Assembly: GCF_002095385.1 (NCBI RefSeq)
Contig: NZ_MIPP01000001.1
Coordinates: forward strand, 186,001-250,000
Origin: Pantoea eucrina
GTDB lineage: Bacteria; Pseudomonadota; Gammaproteobacteria; Enterobacterales; Enterobacteriaceae
Length of the DNA stretch: 64,000 bases
Direction of reading: 5' to 3'
Positions 22,205 through 34,744 of this stretch are shown here, piece after piece (the first letter of the stretch is position 1; each line of letters begins with the position of its first letter). The notes beneath the pieces are model-generated. The model worked only from the letters and a program-made list of their open reading frames with translations. It did not search any database and was not told the DNA's origin. Both the position numbers and the translations under genes were made by a program.

Positions 22205-22270
22205 ATAGCGGTGTGAAATCGTCTACGCTCTTTCGCTACTCTTTTCTGTTTTTTCCAAAGGGATTTCTGC

Positions 22271-23476
22271 ATGAAGTCGCTGTTAACGCGGCAGCGCCGC
22301 CCCGATCCGGTCTATCTCGCTTTTATGGTTGTCACTTTTATGGCGGGCGTTGCGGGTGCGCTGCAGGCACCGACCCTCAGCCTGTTTCTGACCCGCGAGG
22401 TGCAGGTACGCCCCTTCTGGGTCGGGCTCTTTTTCACCATTAACGCACTCGGCGGCATTGTGATCAGTATGCTGGTAGCAAAGCGCTCCGATACGCGCGG
22501 CGACCGGCGCCACCTGATCCTCTTTTGCTGCCTGATGGCTATTCTGAACGCGCTGCTGTTTGCGTTTAACCGTCACTACGCCACGCTGATAAGCCTGGGC
22601 GTGCTGCTCTCCGCGCTGGCCAGCGTCGCAATACCGCAGATATTTGCGCTGGCGCGGGAGTACGCGGACGCATCAGCGCGTGAAGTGGTGATGTTCAGTT
22701 CGGTGATGCGGGCGCAGCTGTCGCTGGCGTGGGTCATCGGTCCGCCGCTCTCATTTGCGCTGGCGCTCAATTTCGGTTTCGTCACGCTGTTTGCCGTGGT
22801 GGCGGGCATGTTTTTACTGAGTATGCTGCTGATCTGGCGTGGCCTGCCGTCGGTACCGCGCGTGGTGGCGACGCCGGAGCAGCTGCTGCTGCAGGTCAGC
22901 CCGTGGAAAGATGCGCAGGTGATGCTGCTGTTTATCGCCTCAGTAATCATGTGGGCGTGCAACACCATGTACTTTATTGATATGCCGCTCTACATGAGCA
23001 ACACGCTGGGGCTGCCGGAAAAGCTGGCGGGCCTGCTGATGGGAACGGCCGCCGGCCTGGAGATCCCGATTATGCTGCTGGCGGGCTTTTACGCGAAGCG
23101 CGTCGGTAAGCGCGCGCTGATGCTGGTGGCGGGCGTGGCGGCAATTCTCTTTTATCTCGGGCTGGTGCTGTTTAACTCAAAAACTGCGCTGATGCTGCTG
23201 CAGCTGTTTAACGCCGCTTTTATCGGCATTATCGCCGGTATTGGCATGCTCTGGTTTCAGGATCTGATGCCCGGCCGGGCGGGCGCGGCAACAACGCTGT
23301 TTACCACCTCCATCTCCACCGGGCTGATCGTGGCCGGGCTGCTGCAGGGGATCCTGAGCGAGCGCTTCGGGCATGAATCGGTTTATCAGGTGGCGCTGGG
23401 CATGTCCGTGCTGGCGCTGCTGCTGGTCGCGCGCGTGCGCGATGTGAAGCCGGCGACGGAGATCGCCGGCGCGTAA
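22271..23476 (+). CDS. setA: Sugar efflux transporter SetA
   Basis: Major-facilitator proton antiporter that exports glucosides and lactose-type sugars; it helps relieve sugar-phosphate stress. 401 residues with 12 hydrophobic helices; family-conserved stretches include MAGVAGALQAPTLSLFLTRE, VMFSSVMRAQLSLAWVIGPP and IAGIGMLWFQDLMPGRAG. It starts 67 bases after the sgrS terminator on the same strand, as in E. coli, where some transcription reads through from sgrS. Confidence 0.94.
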   Translation: MKSLLTRQRRPDPVYLAFMVVTFMAGVAGALQAPTLSLFLTREVQVRPFWVGLFFTINALGGIVISMLVAKRSDTRGDRRHLILFCCLMAILNALLFAFNRHYATLISLGVLLSALASVAIPQIFALAREYADASAREVVMFSSVMRAQLSLAWVIGPPLSFALALNFGFVTLFAVVAGMFLLSMLLIWRGLPSVPRVVATPEQLLLQVSPWKDAQVMLLFIASVIMWACNTMYFIDMPLYMSNTLGLPEKLAGLLMGTAAGLEIPIMLLAGFYAKRVGKRALMLVAGVAAILFYLGLVLFNSKTALMLLQLFNAAFIGIIAGIGMLWFQDLMPGRAGAATTLFTTSISTGLIVAGLLQGILSERFGHESVYQVALGMSVLALLLVARVRDVKPATEIAGA

Positions 23477-23511
23477 AGCGTGCCGCTACCTGACGTAGCG
23501 GCGTTTAATCA

Positions 23512-24117
23512 TTATCGCAGGAAAGCGGGCTGCTGCTGCTCGTAGCGCGCGATCGACTCTTCATGCTGCAGCGTCAGGCCGATACTGTCCAGACCGTTAA
23601 TCATACAGTGGCGGCGGAAGCTATCGATCTCAAACGTATAGGTTTTGTCGCCTGCCGTGACCGTCTGTGCTTCCAGATCCACCGTAAAGCGCATGCCCGG
23701 ACTGGCGTCAACCAGCCGGAACAGTGCGTCAACATCCTCTTCGCTCAGTCGCACCGGCAGCAGCTGATTGTTAAAGCTGTTGCCGTAAAAGATATCGGCA
23801 AAGCTTGGCGCAATGACGACATGGAAACCGAAGTCGGTCAGCGCCCAGGGGGCGTGCTCACGGGAGGAGCCGCAGCCGAAGTTCTCGCGCGCCAGCAGAA
23901 TGCTGGCACCGGCAAACTCAGGCTTGTTAAGCACAAAGCTGGCGGTAGGCTGTGTGCCGGCATCATCGTCAAAACGCCAGTCGTGAAACAGGTGGGCACC
24001 GAAGCCGGTGCGGGTGACCTTCTGCAGAAACTGCTTTGGAATAATGGCATCGGTATCCACGTTGGCCGCATCCAGTGGCGCGACAATACCGGTGTGCTGC
24101 GTAAATTTAGTCGCCAT
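23512..24117 (-). CDS. leuD: 3-isopropylmalate dehydratase small subunit LeuD
   Basis: Swivel-domain subunit of isopropylmalate isomerase (with LeuC), converting 2- to 3-isopropylmalate in leucine synthesis. 201 residues, as in E. coli. Motifs: [19 protein letters not shown] at the N terminus and the substrate-binding [14 protein letters not shown] near residue 80. It follows leuC with a 3-base gap and is the last gene of leuABCD; the end abuts setA convergently. Confidence 0.97.
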   Translation of the reverse strand: MATKFTQHTGIVAPLDAANVDTDAIIPKQFLQKVTRTGFGAHLFHDWRFDDDAGTQPTASFVLNKPEFAGASILLARENFGCGSSREHAPWALTDFGFHVVIAPSFADIFYGNSFNNQLLPVRLSEEDVDALFRLVDASPGMRFTVDLEAQTVTAGDKTYTFEIDSFRRHCMINGLDSIGLTLQHEESIARYEQQQPAFLR

Positions 24118-24120
24118 CGC

Positions 24121-25527
24121 TTAAGCTCCCTGAGTCAGTTCACGAATATCGGCAAAACGGCCGGAGACCGCTGCGGCGGCAGCCATCGCCGGGCTGACCA
24201 GGTGCGTACGGCCGCCACGGCCCTGACGGCCTTCAAAGTTGCGGTTGCTGGTCGAGGCGCAGCGCTCGCCCGGATTCAGGCGATCGTTGTTCATGGCAAG
24301 ACACATAGAGCAGCCCGGCAGACGCCACTCAAAACCCGCCTCAAGAAAGATTTTATCCAGACCTTCCGCTTCCGCCTGCGCTTTAACCGGGCCGGAGCCC
24401 GGCACGACCATCGCGACCACGCCGGGTGCCACTTTACGCCCTTTGGCAATCGCTGCGGCAGCGCGCAGATCCTCAATGCGTGAGTTAGTGCAGGAGCCAA
24501 TAAAGACTTTATCGATAGCCACGTCGGTCAGCTTCACGCCCGGTTGCAGGTTCATGTAAGCCAGCGCTTTTTCAGCGGAGGCGCGCTCAACCGGATCGGC
24601 AAACGAGGCGGGATCGGGTATCGCCTGATCCACCGCCATCACCTGACCCGGATTGGTGCCCCAGGTGACCTGCGGGGCAATATCGGCGGCGTTCAGCGTC
24701 ACCACGCTATCAAACGCTGCGTCCGAATCTGACTTCAGCGTGCGCCAGTAGGCCACGGCCTGCTCCCAGTCGTCGCCTTTCGGCGCAAACTGTTTATCTT
24801 TCAGGTAGGCGAACGTAGTGTCATCCGGCGCCACCAGGCCCGCTTTCGCGCCCATCTCAATCGCCATATTGCACAGCGTCATGCGGCCTTCCATGCTCAG
24901 CGCTTCAATCGCCGGGCCGCAGAACTCCACCACATAGCCAGTGCCGCCGGCGCTGCCGGTTTTACCGATGATCGCCAGCACGATATCTTTCGCCGTAATG
25001 CCCGGCGCAGCGGCGCCCGACACATTGATTTTCATGGTTTTCGCCCGACCCTGCTTCAGCGTCTGAGTGGCAAACACATGCTCAACTTCCGAAGTGCCGA
25101 TACCAAACGCCAGTGAACCAAAGGCGCCGTGCGTGGCGGTATGTGAGTCGCCGCAGACGATGGTCATACCCGGCAGGGTCATGCCCTGTTCCGGCCCGAT
25201 CACGTGTACGATGCCCTGGAAGGGATGGTTCAGGTCGTAGAGCTGAATGCCGAACTCATCGCAGTTCTTCATCAGTTCCTGCATCTGAATCCGCGCCATT
25301 TCACCCGACGCATTGATATCTTTCGTCTGGGTTGAAACGTTGTGATCCATGGTGGCAAAGGTTTTTTCCGGCTGACGCACTTTACGGCCGTGCGCGCGCA
25401 GGCCGTCGAACGCCTGCGGGGAGGTCACTTCGTGGATCAGGTGACGGTCAATATAGAGCAGCGGCGTTTCATCGGGCGCTTCGTGAACGACATGTGCGTC
25501 AAATAACTTCTGGTATAAGCTTTTCAT
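24121..25527 (-). CDS. leuC: 3-isopropylmalate dehydratase large subunit LeuC
   Basis: Carries the [4Fe-4S] cluster of isopropylmalate isomerase. 468 residues (466 in E. coli). The aconitase signature [13 protein letters not shown] is near residue 129. Cluster cysteines lie in IGSCTNSR (near 347) and in [11 protein letters not shown] (near 407-410). Two bases separate it from leuB, supporting one operon. Confidence 0.97.
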   Translation of the reverse strand: MKSLYQKLFDAHVVHEAPDETPLLYIDRHLIHEVTSPQAFDGLRAHGRKVRQPEKTFATMDHNVSTQTKDINASGEMARIQMQELMKNCDEFGIQLYDLNHPFQGIVHVIGPEQGMTLPGMTIVCGDSHTATHGAFGSLAFGIGTSEVEHVFATQTLKQGRAKTMKINVSGAAAPGITAKDIVLAIIGKTGSAGGTGYVVEFCGPAIEALSMEGRMTLCNMAIEMGAKAGLVAPDDTTFAYLKDKQFAPKGDDWEQAVAYWRTLKSDSDAAFDSVVTLNAADIAPQVTWGTNPGQVMAVDQAIPDPASFADPVERASAEKALAYMNLQPGVKLTDVAIDKVFIGSCTNSRIEDLRAAAAIAKGRKVAPGVVAMVVPGSGPVKAQAEAEGLDKIFLEAGFEWRLPGCSMCLAMNNDRLNPGERCASTSNRNFEGRQGRGGRTHLVSPAMAAAAAVSGRFADIRELTQGA

Positions 25528-25529
25528 TT

Positions 25530-28186
<2,657 letters not shown>

Positions 28187-28230
28187 GGTTATCTTCCTTT
28201 TGCATTAACTTCGCCGGTGCAACGAGCATA

Positions 28231-28260
28231 AAAAAACCCGCGCAGTGGCGCGGGTTTTTA
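28231..28260 (-). terminator. leu operon attenuator terminator
   Basis: A perfect 7-bp GC stem (GCGCGGG family, 28237-28243 with 28248-28254) has a 4-base loop and a T run on the minus-strand 3' side. It lies between leuL and leuA, where ribosome stalling on leuL leucine codons would favour an antiterminator. Confidence 0.93.
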
Positions 28261-28278
28261 ACTTTCAGCGGGTTGGAA

Positions 28279-28362
28279 TCAGTTGTTGATTTCGCCCACG
28301 AGTCTACCGCGCAAACTGGATGCGTTTAGTAGTAGACCGAGTAGGCGGAAAGAACGAAACAT
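28279..28362 (-). CDS. leuL: leu operon leader peptide LeuL
   Basis: 27-residue attenuation peptide, MFRSFRLLGLLLNASSLRG followed by RLVGEINN. The cluster CTA CTC GGT CTA CTA CTA gives five leucines in six codons, four of them the rare CTA, so charged leucine tRNA is sensed. The core GLLLNASSLRG is the same as in E. coli LeuL apart from one leucine. The attenuator follows 18 bases after the stop codon. Confidence 0.93.
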   Translation of the reverse strand: MFRSFRLLGLLLNASSLRGRLVGEINN

Positions 28363-28395
28363 GAATCAGACCCCATAAAATGTGTGCTGTACATA

Positions 28396-28424
28396 TTGGT
28401 ACTGGATTAGCGATGTGATGTCAA
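28396..28424 (-). promoter_or_regulatory. leu operon promoter
   Basis: On the minus strand a perfect TTGACA (28419-28424) is followed after 17 bases by TACCAA (28396-28401) as the -10. The spacer ends in ATCCAG as in the E. coli leu promoter. The leuL ATG lies about 35 bases downstream. Confidence 0.75.
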
Positions 28425-29095
28425 CCCTGCATCAGGGGCTATTTTACTTACGCTAAAAGCGCGATCTGCTGGAAATATTGACGCCTGTGGAGGATCGCGA
28501 AAAAAATAGCGTGCTGCATCGCAGGGGCAGATGTAATGTACGCTATCATAAAGCGATTATTTTGATTAAATTGTTGATTTTATTATTATATTTTAATGTA
28601 TGAGGCAGGTGAAAATACAAATCTCAGGCTGCAAGGCAGAATAATATAATGCCTCTGGCAATTTTTGACGTTAATCACACGGCAAAGAAAGAAGTTAAAA
28701 ACATTGTGGGCTGATGCAACAGGCGATAACAAAAATATATTTCTTACAACTCGCTGAAAATAATCTTCAGACCAGCATATTCCTCTGAATTTATGCCTGC
28801 CGATCAGTTTATTCATCGTACCCTGACCCGGCACGTCAGAGGCTTACTTGTCCGGGAACGCGCGTCGCAGGGCCTGGCGGTTTGCAGCCCGCAGGCTCTG
28901 CGGTTATGGTAATCGTCCTACTCTCAAAAGAATTCATTCAGGTAGATTCCCGATATCTGGAAGGCGGAAATGAATTCCTTCTTCTGAGCATAAACATAAG
29001 ATTTTGATCTTAATTGGCGATAAGGGAACAGATGCGACACCGTGCGCTGGACAGCGCTGCCCGTCGCGGCTGTTTCTGACGCCTGGAGGCAGAAA
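28425..29095. other. Gene-free gap between leuL and ilvI (leuO position)
   Basis: E. coli carries the LysR-family regulator leuO here. I find no leuO, no remnant helix-turn-helix, and no frame with a credible ribosome site. A short minus-strand frame at 28586-28834 has no recognisable family. The stretch 28540-28640 is strongly AT-rich, so it is a candidate H-NS or Lrp target. The right part should hold the ilvIH promoter, controlled by Lrp in E. coli; I cannot assign its boxes with confidence. Confidence 0.7.
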
Positions 29096-30820
29096 ATGGA
29101 GATGTTGTCAGGAGCCGAAATGGTCGTCCGTTCGTTGATCGATCAGGGCGTAAAACAGGTATTCGGTTATCCGGGCGGAGCAGTGCTCGATATCTATGAT
29201 GCGCTGCAGACGGTCGGTGGAATTGACCATGTACTGGTGCGTCACGAACAGGGCGCAGTGCATATGGCAGATGGTCTGGCACGGGCAACCGGCGAAGTTG
29301 GCGTAGTGCTGGTGACGTCTGGACCGGGGGCGACGAATGCCATCACCGGTATCGCAACCGCCTATATGGATTCGATTCCACTGGTGATCCTGTCAGGTCA
29401 GGTGCCCTCATCGCTGATTGGCTATGATGCGTTTCAGGAGTGCGATATGGTCGGTATCTCCCGGCCGGTGGTCAAACACAGCTTCCTGGTAAAAAGCACA
29501 GAAGAGATCCCTACGGTGCTTAAGAAGGCCTTCTGGCTGGCGGCCAGCGGGCGTCCCGGCCCGGTAGTCATCGATCTGCCTAAAGATATCCTGAATCCGG
29601 CGAATAAACTGCCGTATGCCTGGCCGGAAAGCGTCAGCATGCGCTCTTATAATCCGACCCTGCAGGGCCATAAAGGTCAGATTAAGCGCGCACTGCAGAC
29701 GCTCTTGGGTGCGCATAAGCCGGTCATTTATGCCGGCGGCGGGGCGATCACGTCAGGATGCGAAGCGGAACTGCGCCAGCTGGCTGAGCAGCTTAATATT
29801 CCGGTAACCACTTCACTGATGGGACTGGGCGCGTTTCCCGGCACGCACCGTCAGTGTGTCGGCATGCTTGGCATGCACGGTACGTATGAAGCCAACATGA
29901 CGATGCACAACGCCGATTTGATCTTTGGCATCGGCGTCCGCTTTGACGATCGCACCACCAACAATCTGGCAAAATATTGCCCGAATGCCACCATCATGCA
30001 CATTGATGTGGATCCGACGTCTATTTCAAAAACGGTCAGCGCAGATATTCCGATCGTTGGCGATGCCAAACAGACGCTGGTGCAGATGCTGGAGCTGCTG
30101 GCGCAGAGCGACACGCAGCAGCAGCACGACAGCCTGCGCGACTGGTGGCAGAACATTGAAACCTGGCGCAGCCGTAAGTGTCTGGAGTTCAATCGCAACA
30201 GCGATAAGATTAAACCGCAGGCGGTGATAGAGACAATCGCGCGTCTGACGGGCGGCGAGGCTTACGTGACCTCTGATGTCGGACAGCATCAGATGTTTGC
30301 TGCACTCTATTACCCGTTTGACAAGCCGCGTCGCTGGATCAACTCCGGTGGCCTTGGCACCATGGGCTTTGGCCTGCCGGCTGCGCTGGGCGTGAAGATG
30401 GCGCTGCCGGAAGAGACGGTGATCTGTGTCACCGGTGATGGCAGTATCCAGATGAACATTCAGGAGCTATCGACAGCGCTGCAGTACGATCTGCCCGTAC
30501 TGGTGCTCAATCTGAACAACCGTTTCCTCGGCATGGTGAAACAGTGGCAGGATATGATCTATTCCGGACGCCATTCACAATCCTATATGGAGTCGCTGCC
30601 CGATTTTGTCCGCCTGGCTGAGGCGTATGGCCATGTCGGCATCGCTATCCAGCATCCGGCCGAGCTGGAAGAAAAGCTGCAGCTGGCGCTGGATACGCTG
30701 GCAAAAGGGCGACTGGTGTTTGTGGATGTCACCGTTGATGGCAGCGAGCACGTCTATCCGATGCAGATTCGGGGCGGCTCAATGGATGAAATGTGGTTGA
30801 GCAAGACGGAGAGGACTTAA
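29096..30820 (+). CDS. ilvI: Acetolactate synthase III large subunit IlvI
   Basis: TPP- and FAD-dependent condensation of pyruvate (or pyruvate with 2-ketobutyrate) in valine, leucine and isoleucine synthesis. 574 residues, as in E. coli. The start [14 protein letters not shown] has GGAG 8 bases upstream; a longer in-frame reading adds 18 non-conserved residues. Landmarks: [13 protein letters not shown] with the catalytic Glu near residue 47, and the TPP motif [18 protein letters not shown] near residue 444. It is followed two bases later by ilvH. Confidence 0.98.
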   Translation: MEMLSGAEMVVRSLIDQGVKQVFGYPGGAVLDIYDALQTVGGIDHVLVRHEQGAVHMADGLARATGEVGVVLVTSGPGATNAITGIATAYMDSIPLVILSGQVPSSLIGYDAFQECDMVGISRPVVKHSFLVKSTEEIPTVLKKAFWLAASGRPGPVVIDLPKDILNPANKLPYAWPESVSMRSYNPTLQGHKGQIKRALQTLLGAHKPVIYAGGGAITSGCEAELRQLAEQLNIPVTTSLMGLGAFPGTHRQCVGMLGMHGTYEANMTMHNADLIFGIGVRFDDRTTNNLAKYCPNATIMHIDVDPTSISKTVSADIPIVGDAKQTLVQMLELLAQSDTQQQHDSLRDWWQNIETWRSRKCLEFNRNSDKIKPQAVIETIARLTGGEAYVTSDVGQHQMFAALYYPFDKPRRWINSGGLGTMGFGLPAALGVKMALPEETVICVTGDGSIQMNIQELSTALQYDLPVLVLNLNNRFLGMVKQWQDMIYSGRHSQSYMESLPDFVRLAEAYGHVGIAIQHPAELEEKLQLALDTLAKGRLVFVDVTVDGSEHVYPMQIRGGSMDEMWLSKTERT

Positions 30821-30822
30821 TT

Positions 30823-31314
30823 ATGCGTCGTATTCTATCGGTGCTGCTGGAGAATGAGTCGGGCGCATTATCCCGCGTGGTCGGACTTTTCTCCCAGCGC
30901 GGTTACAACATCGAGAGCCTGACCGTTGCGCCCACCGACGATCCTACTCTGTCGCGCATGACCATTCAGACCGTGGGCGATGAAAAAGTGATTGAGCAGA
31001 TTGAGAAGCAGCTGCATAAGCTGGTGGATGTACTGCGCGTCACTGAACTGGGGCAGGGCGCTTACGTTGAGCGTGAGATCATGCTGGTCAAAATTCAGGC
31101 CAGCGGCTATGGCCGTGAAGAAGTGAAACGCAGCGCGGAGATTTTTCGCGGACAGATTGTTGATGTCACACCGACGCTTTACACGGTTCAGCTGGCAGGC
31201 ACCAGCGACAAGCTGGATGCGTTTCTCAACAGCGTACGCGAAGTAGCAGAGATTGTTGAGGTGGCACGTTCAGGTATCGTTGGCGTATCACGCGGCGAGC
31301 GCATCATGCGTTAA
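30823..31314 (+). CDS. ilvH: Acetolactate synthase III regulatory subunit IlvH
   Basis: Small subunit that activates IlvI and confers valine feedback inhibition. 163 residues, as in E. coli. An N-terminal ACT domain ([33 protein letters not shown], given here only as a landmark region at residues 1-33) is followed by the C-terminal ALS_ss domain. The valine-site residues Gly14 and Asn29 expected from E. coli fall in ESGALSR and GYNIES. The ATG lies just past the ilvI stop. Confidence 0.97.
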   Translation: MRRILSVLLENESGALSRVVGLFSQRGYNIESLTVAPTDDPTLSRMTIQTVGDEKVIEQIEKQLHKLVDVLRVTELGQGAYVEREIMLVKIQASGYGREEVKRSAEIFRGQIVDVTPTLYTVQLAGTSDKLDAFLNSVREVAEIVEVARSGIVGVSRGERIMR

Positions 31315-31344
31315 TCCCGCTCTGTTATCACTGCACTTTACTCT

Positions 31345-31370
31345 AACCCGGCGTAATGCCGGGTTTTTTT
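31345..31370 (+). terminator. ilvIH terminator
   Basis: Perfect 8-bp stem AACCCGGC / GCCGGGTT with loop GTAAT and a following run of seven or more T residues, about 30 bases after the ilvH stop. Confidence 0.93.
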
Positions 31371-31511
31371 ATTTTATGCGCCAGCTTTGTTTGCTGATGA
31401 AAAGCGGTTGCTCAGGCCGGTTTTCTGCGGTTAGATGTAACAAAGATTTTATCCACAGCTACGTTGCGGATATCTCCGCCAGCTCTGGCTTATCGACATG
31501 AAGGTGTTATC

Positions 31512-32522
31512 GTGAAACTGGATGAAATTGCGCGTCTGGCCGGCGTCTCGCGTACCACCGCCAGCTATGTGATCAATGGTAAAGCGCGGCAGTATCGTGT
31601 CAGCGACAAAACGGTTGAGAAAGTGATGGCGGTGGTACGCGAGTATAACTACCACCCCAATGCGGTCGCTGCCGGCCTGCGTGCAGGGCGCACGCGCTCT
31701 ATCGGACTGGTGATCCCCGATCTCGAAAACACCAGCTATACGCGTATTGCTAATTATCTGGAGCGTCAGGCGCGCCAGCGCGGCTATCAGCTGCTTATCG
31801 CCTGTTCAGAAGATCAGCCTGATAACGAGATGCGCTGTATCGAGCATCTGCTGCAGCGTCAGGTCGATGCAATCATCGTCTCCACTTCGCTGCCGCCGGA
31901 GCACCCGTTCTACCAGCGCTGGATAAACGATCCGCTGCCGATTGTCGCGCTGGATCGCGCGCTGGATCGTGAGCACTTTACCAGCGTTGTCGGTGCCGAT
32001 CAGGATGATGCGCGCGCGCTGGCGGCTGAATTGCGTCAGCTCCCGGTGAAAAACGTACTGTTTATGGGCGCGCTACCGGAGCTTTCCGTGAGTTTTCTGC
32101 GTGAAATGGGCTTCCGCGAAGCCTGGCAGGATGATGAGCGTTCAGTCAGTTACCTCTACTGCAACAGTTTTGATCGCGCGGCCGCCGCTGCCCTGTTTGA
32201 GCGTTATCTGGACGAAAATCCCATGCCTGATGCGCTTTTTACCACATCATTTGGTCTGCTGCAGGGCGTAATGGATGTCACGCTGAAACGAGAAGGGCGG
32301 CTGCCAAAAGATCTGGCGATCGCCACGTTTGGCGATCACGAATTACTCGATTTCCTTGATTGTCCGGTACTGGCGGTGGGACAGCGTCATCGCGACGTTG
32401 CAGAGCGGGTTCTGGAACTGGTGCTGGCGTCTCTTGATGAGCCGCGCAAACCCAAACCCGGATTAACGCGCATTCGCCGTAACTTATTTCATCGTGGCCA
32501 GTTAAGCCGCCTGACAAAATGA
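31512..32522 (+). CDS. cra: Catabolite repressor/activator Cra (FruR)
   Basis: LacI-family regulator of carbon flow that binds DNA until released by fructose 1-phosphate or fructose 1,6-bisphosphate. 336 residues (334 in E. coli), starting at GTG ([20 protein letters not shown]). The N-terminal helix-turn-helix covers residues 1-25 and a hinge about 45-60; the periplasmic-binding-protein-like core follows from [18 protein letters not shown]. It is separated from ilvH by a strong terminator and transcribed alone. Confidence 0.96.
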   Translation: MKLDEIARLAGVSRTTASYVINGKARQYRVSDKTVEKVMAVVREYNYHPNAVAAGLRAGRTRSIGLVIPDLENTSYTRIANYLERQARQRGYQLLIACSEDQPDNEMRCIEHLLQRQVDAIIVSTSLPPEHPFYQRWINDPLPIVALDRALDREHFTSVVGADQDDARALAAELRQLPVKNVLFMGALPELSVSFLREMGFREAWQDDERSVSYLYCNSFDRAAAAALFERYLDENPMPDALFTTSFGLLQGVMDVTLKREGRLPKDLAIATFGDHELLDFLDCPVLAVGQRHRDVAERVLELVLASLDEPRKPKPGLTRIRRNLFHRGQLSRLTK

Positions 32523-32539
32523 GTTAGCGGACGCGATGA

Positions 32540-32570
32540 TGCCCGCCATTTATTCACTATCTGGCGGGCA
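32540..32570 (+). terminator. Possible cra terminator hairpin
   Basis: Perfect 9-bp stem TGCCCGCCA / TGGCGGGCA with a 13-base loop 18 bases after the cra stop codon. The following sequence (attaattatc) is AT-rich without a T run, so it may stabilise the 3' end or terminate weakly. Confidence 0.5.
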
Positions 32571-32918
32571 ATTAATTATCTGACGTAAAAAAGCGTAAAT
32601 AACAGCCATTAATTTTCACAAAACAGCGAGCAATTTAATCCTGCTGGATAAAAGTTAGTCATTTTTAATCCCTGCCAGCAGGCGCTTGCGCTGGGCTTCC
32701 GTTCAGAAATCCCCTAAAATGCCGCCGCTGTCGCATAACCCTGCGCTGCTGTACTTAAGCCAAATCTGAATCAAATTTAATCATGTCTGAAGTAAGCAGA
32801 TATTTTTATACTGTTATTCATCGGTTTAATTTTGCTTTGCCATTCCGCACGCTTTTTTATTTCGCTTTCCGCTTATTTTTCCGGGATGTAAAGAGTGATA
32901 TTCACCTGCCGTTGCGGC
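32571..32918. other. Non-coding stretch before the mra promoter
   Basis: No gene is evident. A frame from 32783 reaches into mraZ in another register but overlaps the mra promoter and operators and has no ribosome site. AT-rich patches near 32580-32660 and 32760-32880 could hold extra upstream promoters, but I cannot assign any. Confidence 0.6.
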
Positions 32919-32948
32919 TTGACAATGTTTTCATCGGCTCCGTAAACT
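32919..32948 (+). promoter_or_regulatory. Pmra promoter of the division/cell-wall cluster
   Basis: Perfect -35 TTGACA (32919-32924), 18-base spacer and -10 TAAACT (32943-32948). The sequence CTCCGTAAACTC around the -10 is the same as in the E. coli mra promoter. It drives mraZ and the downstream dcw genes. Confidence 0.85.
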
Positions 32949-32954
32949 CGTTTC

Positions 32955-32979
32955 GTGGTAAAAAGTGGGATAAAGTGGT
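32955..32979 (+). promoter_or_regulatory. MraZ operator (three GTGG repeats)
   Basis: Three direct repeats, GTGGT (32955), GTGGG (32965) and GTGGT (32975), have an exact 10-base period just downstream of the mra promoter. This is the known MraZ-binding arrangement, so mraZ is likely autorepressed. Confidence 0.88.
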
Positions 32980-33008
32980 GAAAACGGTAGCTGAGGAGTC
33001 AGGCTGGC

Positions 33009-33467
33009 ATGTTCCGCGGGGCAACGTTAGTCAATCTCGACAGTAAAGGGCGGTTAGCGGTTCCGGTGCGCTATCGCGAATTACTGCTCGCAGAGTCTCA
33101 GGGTCAGATGGTCTCTACTATCGACCTGCATCAGCCTTGCCTGCTGCTTTATACCCTGCCCGAATGGGAAATTATTGAGAAAAAACTGGCTCGCTTATCC
33201 AGTATGAATCCGGCAGAGCGACGCGTACAGCGTCTGCTGCTCGGACATGCCAGCGAATGCCAGATGGATAGTGCAGGCCGGCTGCTGCTGGCAAATACCT
33301 TAAGGCAGCATGCGGGACTGAAAAAAGAAGTGATGCTGGTTGGGCAGTTCAACAAGTTTGAATTGTGGGATGAACAGACCTGGTATCAACAAGTCAGGGA
33401 TGATATTGACGCAGAACATTCAGCTCAGGAACCTCTATCTGAGCGGTTGCAGGACTTATCGCTATAG
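33009..33467 (+). CDS. mraZ: Transcriptional regulator MraZ
   Basis: 152-residue AbrB-like ring-forming DNA-binding protein that represses its own dcw promoter. Two swapped-hairpin motifs are visible: [14 protein letters not shown] near residue 12 and [17 protein letters not shown] near residue 83. GAGGAG lies 10 bases before the ATG. First gene of the cluster; rsmH follows two bases after its stop. Confidence 0.97.
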   Translation: MFRGATLVNLDSKGRLAVPVRYRELLLAESQGQMVSTIDLHQPCLLLYTLPEWEIIEKKLARLSSMNPAERRVQRLLLGHASECQMDSAGRLLLANTLRQHAGLKKEVMLVGQFNKFELWDEQTWYQQVRDDIDAEHSAQEPLSERLQDLSL

Positions 33468-33469
33468 CT

Positions 33470-34411
33470 ATGCAGGAAAATTTTAAACATACCACGGTGC
33501 TGCTGGATGAGGCGGTAAACGGCCTTAATATCAGGGAAGACGGCATTTACATTGACGGCACCTTTGGTCGCGGTGGCCACTCACGCCTGATCCTTTCGCA
33601 GCTTGGCGAAAATGGACAGCTGCTGGCCATCGATCGCGATCCGCAGGCAATTGCGGCCGCCGCTGAGATTAACGATCCGCGCTTTTCTATTGTGCACGGT
33701 CCTTTCTCAGCGCTGGCAGACTATGTCGACGCGCGCGGGCTGACCGGGAAAATCAGTGGCGTCCTGCTGGATCTGGGCGTCTCCTCACCGCAGCTGGACG
33801 ACGCCGAGCGCGGCTTTTCGTTTATGCGCGACGGGCCGCTGGACATGCGCATGGATCCCACGCGGGGTCACTCTGCCGCTGAATGGCTGCTGCAGGCAGA
33901 AGAAGCTGATATCGCCTTTGTGCTGAAAACATACGGCGAAGAGCGTTTCGCGAAGCGCATTGCACGCGCCATTACAGAGCGCAATCGGGAGCAGCCGATG
34001 ACGCGCACAAAAGAGCTGGCTGAAGTCATTGCCGCCGCGACGCCGGTAAAAGATAAATTTAAGCACCCGGCGACGCGCAGCTTTCAGGCTATTCGTATCT
34101 GGATCAACAGTGAGCTGGAAGAGATTGATACCGCACTCAAAGGCGCGCTTTCTGTTCTGGCTCCGGGTGGCCGTTTATCCATCATCAGCTTCCACTCTCT
34201 TGAAGATCGCCTGGTGAAGCGTTTTATGCGCGATCAAAGCCGTGGTCCGCAGGTTCCGGCGGGAATTCCGATGACGGAAAGCCAGCTGAAAGCGCTGGGC
34301 GGACGCGAGCTGAAAACGCTGGGCAAGCTCATTCCGGGCGAAGCAGAGGTGCGGGAAAACCCGCGCGCGCGCAGCTCGGTGCTGCGTATTGCTGAAAGGA
34401 CCGCGCCATGA
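33470..34411 (+). CDS. rsmH: 16S rRNA m4C1402 methyltransferase RsmH
   Basis: N4-methylates cytidine 1402 in the ribosomal P site. 313 residues, the same as E. coli. SAM-binding region [12 protein letters not shown] near residue 25, [11 protein letters not shown], and [20 protein letters not shown] near residue 105. It ends in ATGA with ftsL, a coupled start. Confidence 0.97.
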   Translation: MQENFKHTTVLLDEAVNGLNIREDGIYIDGTFGRGGHSRLILSQLGENGQLLAIDRDPQAIAAAAEINDPRFSIVHGPFSALADYVDARGLTGKISGVLLDLGVSSPQLDDAERGFSFMRDGPLDMRMDPTRGHSAAEWLLQAEEADIAFVLKTYGEERFAKRIARAITERNREQPMTRTKELAEVIAAATPVKDKFKHPATRSFQAIRIWINSELEEIDTALKGALSVLAPGGRLSIISFHSLEDRLVKRFMRDQSRGPQVPAGIPMTESQLKALGGRELKTLGKLIPGEAEVRENPRARSSVLRIAERTAP

Positions 34412-34728
34412 TTGGCAATGAGCGGCACAGTCTCCCCGGCGTCATCGGCGGAGACCTGCTGCGCTTTGGCAAGATCCCGGTGTTGTTGCTGATTGCCGTA
34501 CTGGTCTCTTCGGTACTGGTCGTGACCACAACGCACAAAACGCGCCTGCTAACGGCGCAGCGTGAACAGCTGGTGCTGGAGCGCGATGCGCTGGATATCG
34601 AATGGCGCAACCTGATTCTGGAAGAGAACGCGCTTGGCGATCACAGCCGGGTAGAGCGGATCGCAACCGATAAGCTGCAGCTGCGGCACGTTGATCCTTC
34701 TCAGGAAAATATTGTGGTGCAGAAATAA
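34408..34728 (+). CDS. ftsL: Cell division protein FtsL
   Basis: Bitopic inner-membrane protein of the FtsQLB complex that activates FtsWI. 106 residues against 121 in E. coli; the difference is a shorter cytoplasmic tail (start overlaps the rsmH stop). One transmembrane helix (about 23-42, [18 protein letters not shown]) is followed by a periplasmic coiled coil with [20 protein letters not shown] and the conserved end [13 protein letters not shown]. Confidence 0.94.
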   Translation: MIGNERHSLPGVIGGDLLRFGKIPVLLLIAVLVSSVLVVTTTHKTRLLTAQREQLVLERDALDIEWRNLILEENALGDHSRVERIATDKLQLRHVDPSQENIVVQK

Positions 34729-34744
34729 GGAATCGCAGACCTCA

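Noticed and set aside
22084-22443. Frame starting ATGGAAGAG within sgrS considered as sgrT
   Set aside because: The peptide (MEEREAPDPGG onward) has no resemblance to SgrT, has no ribosome site, and reads through the sgrS terminator into setA.
28586-28834. 82-codon minus-strand frame in the leuL-ilvI gap
   Set aside because: No recognisable domain, lies partly in the AT-rich core, and lacks a ribosome site.
31376-31501. 41-codon frame after the ilvIH terminator, in the position of the E. coli fruL leader before cra
   Set aside because: Begins MRQLCLLM and shares only a few scattered residues with FruL; no ribosome site and it directly follows the terminator T run.
32783-33046. 87-codon frame upstream of mraZ
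   Set aside because: Runs across the mra promoter and MraZ boxes, has no ribosome site and no family resemblance; it is non-coding regulatory DNA.
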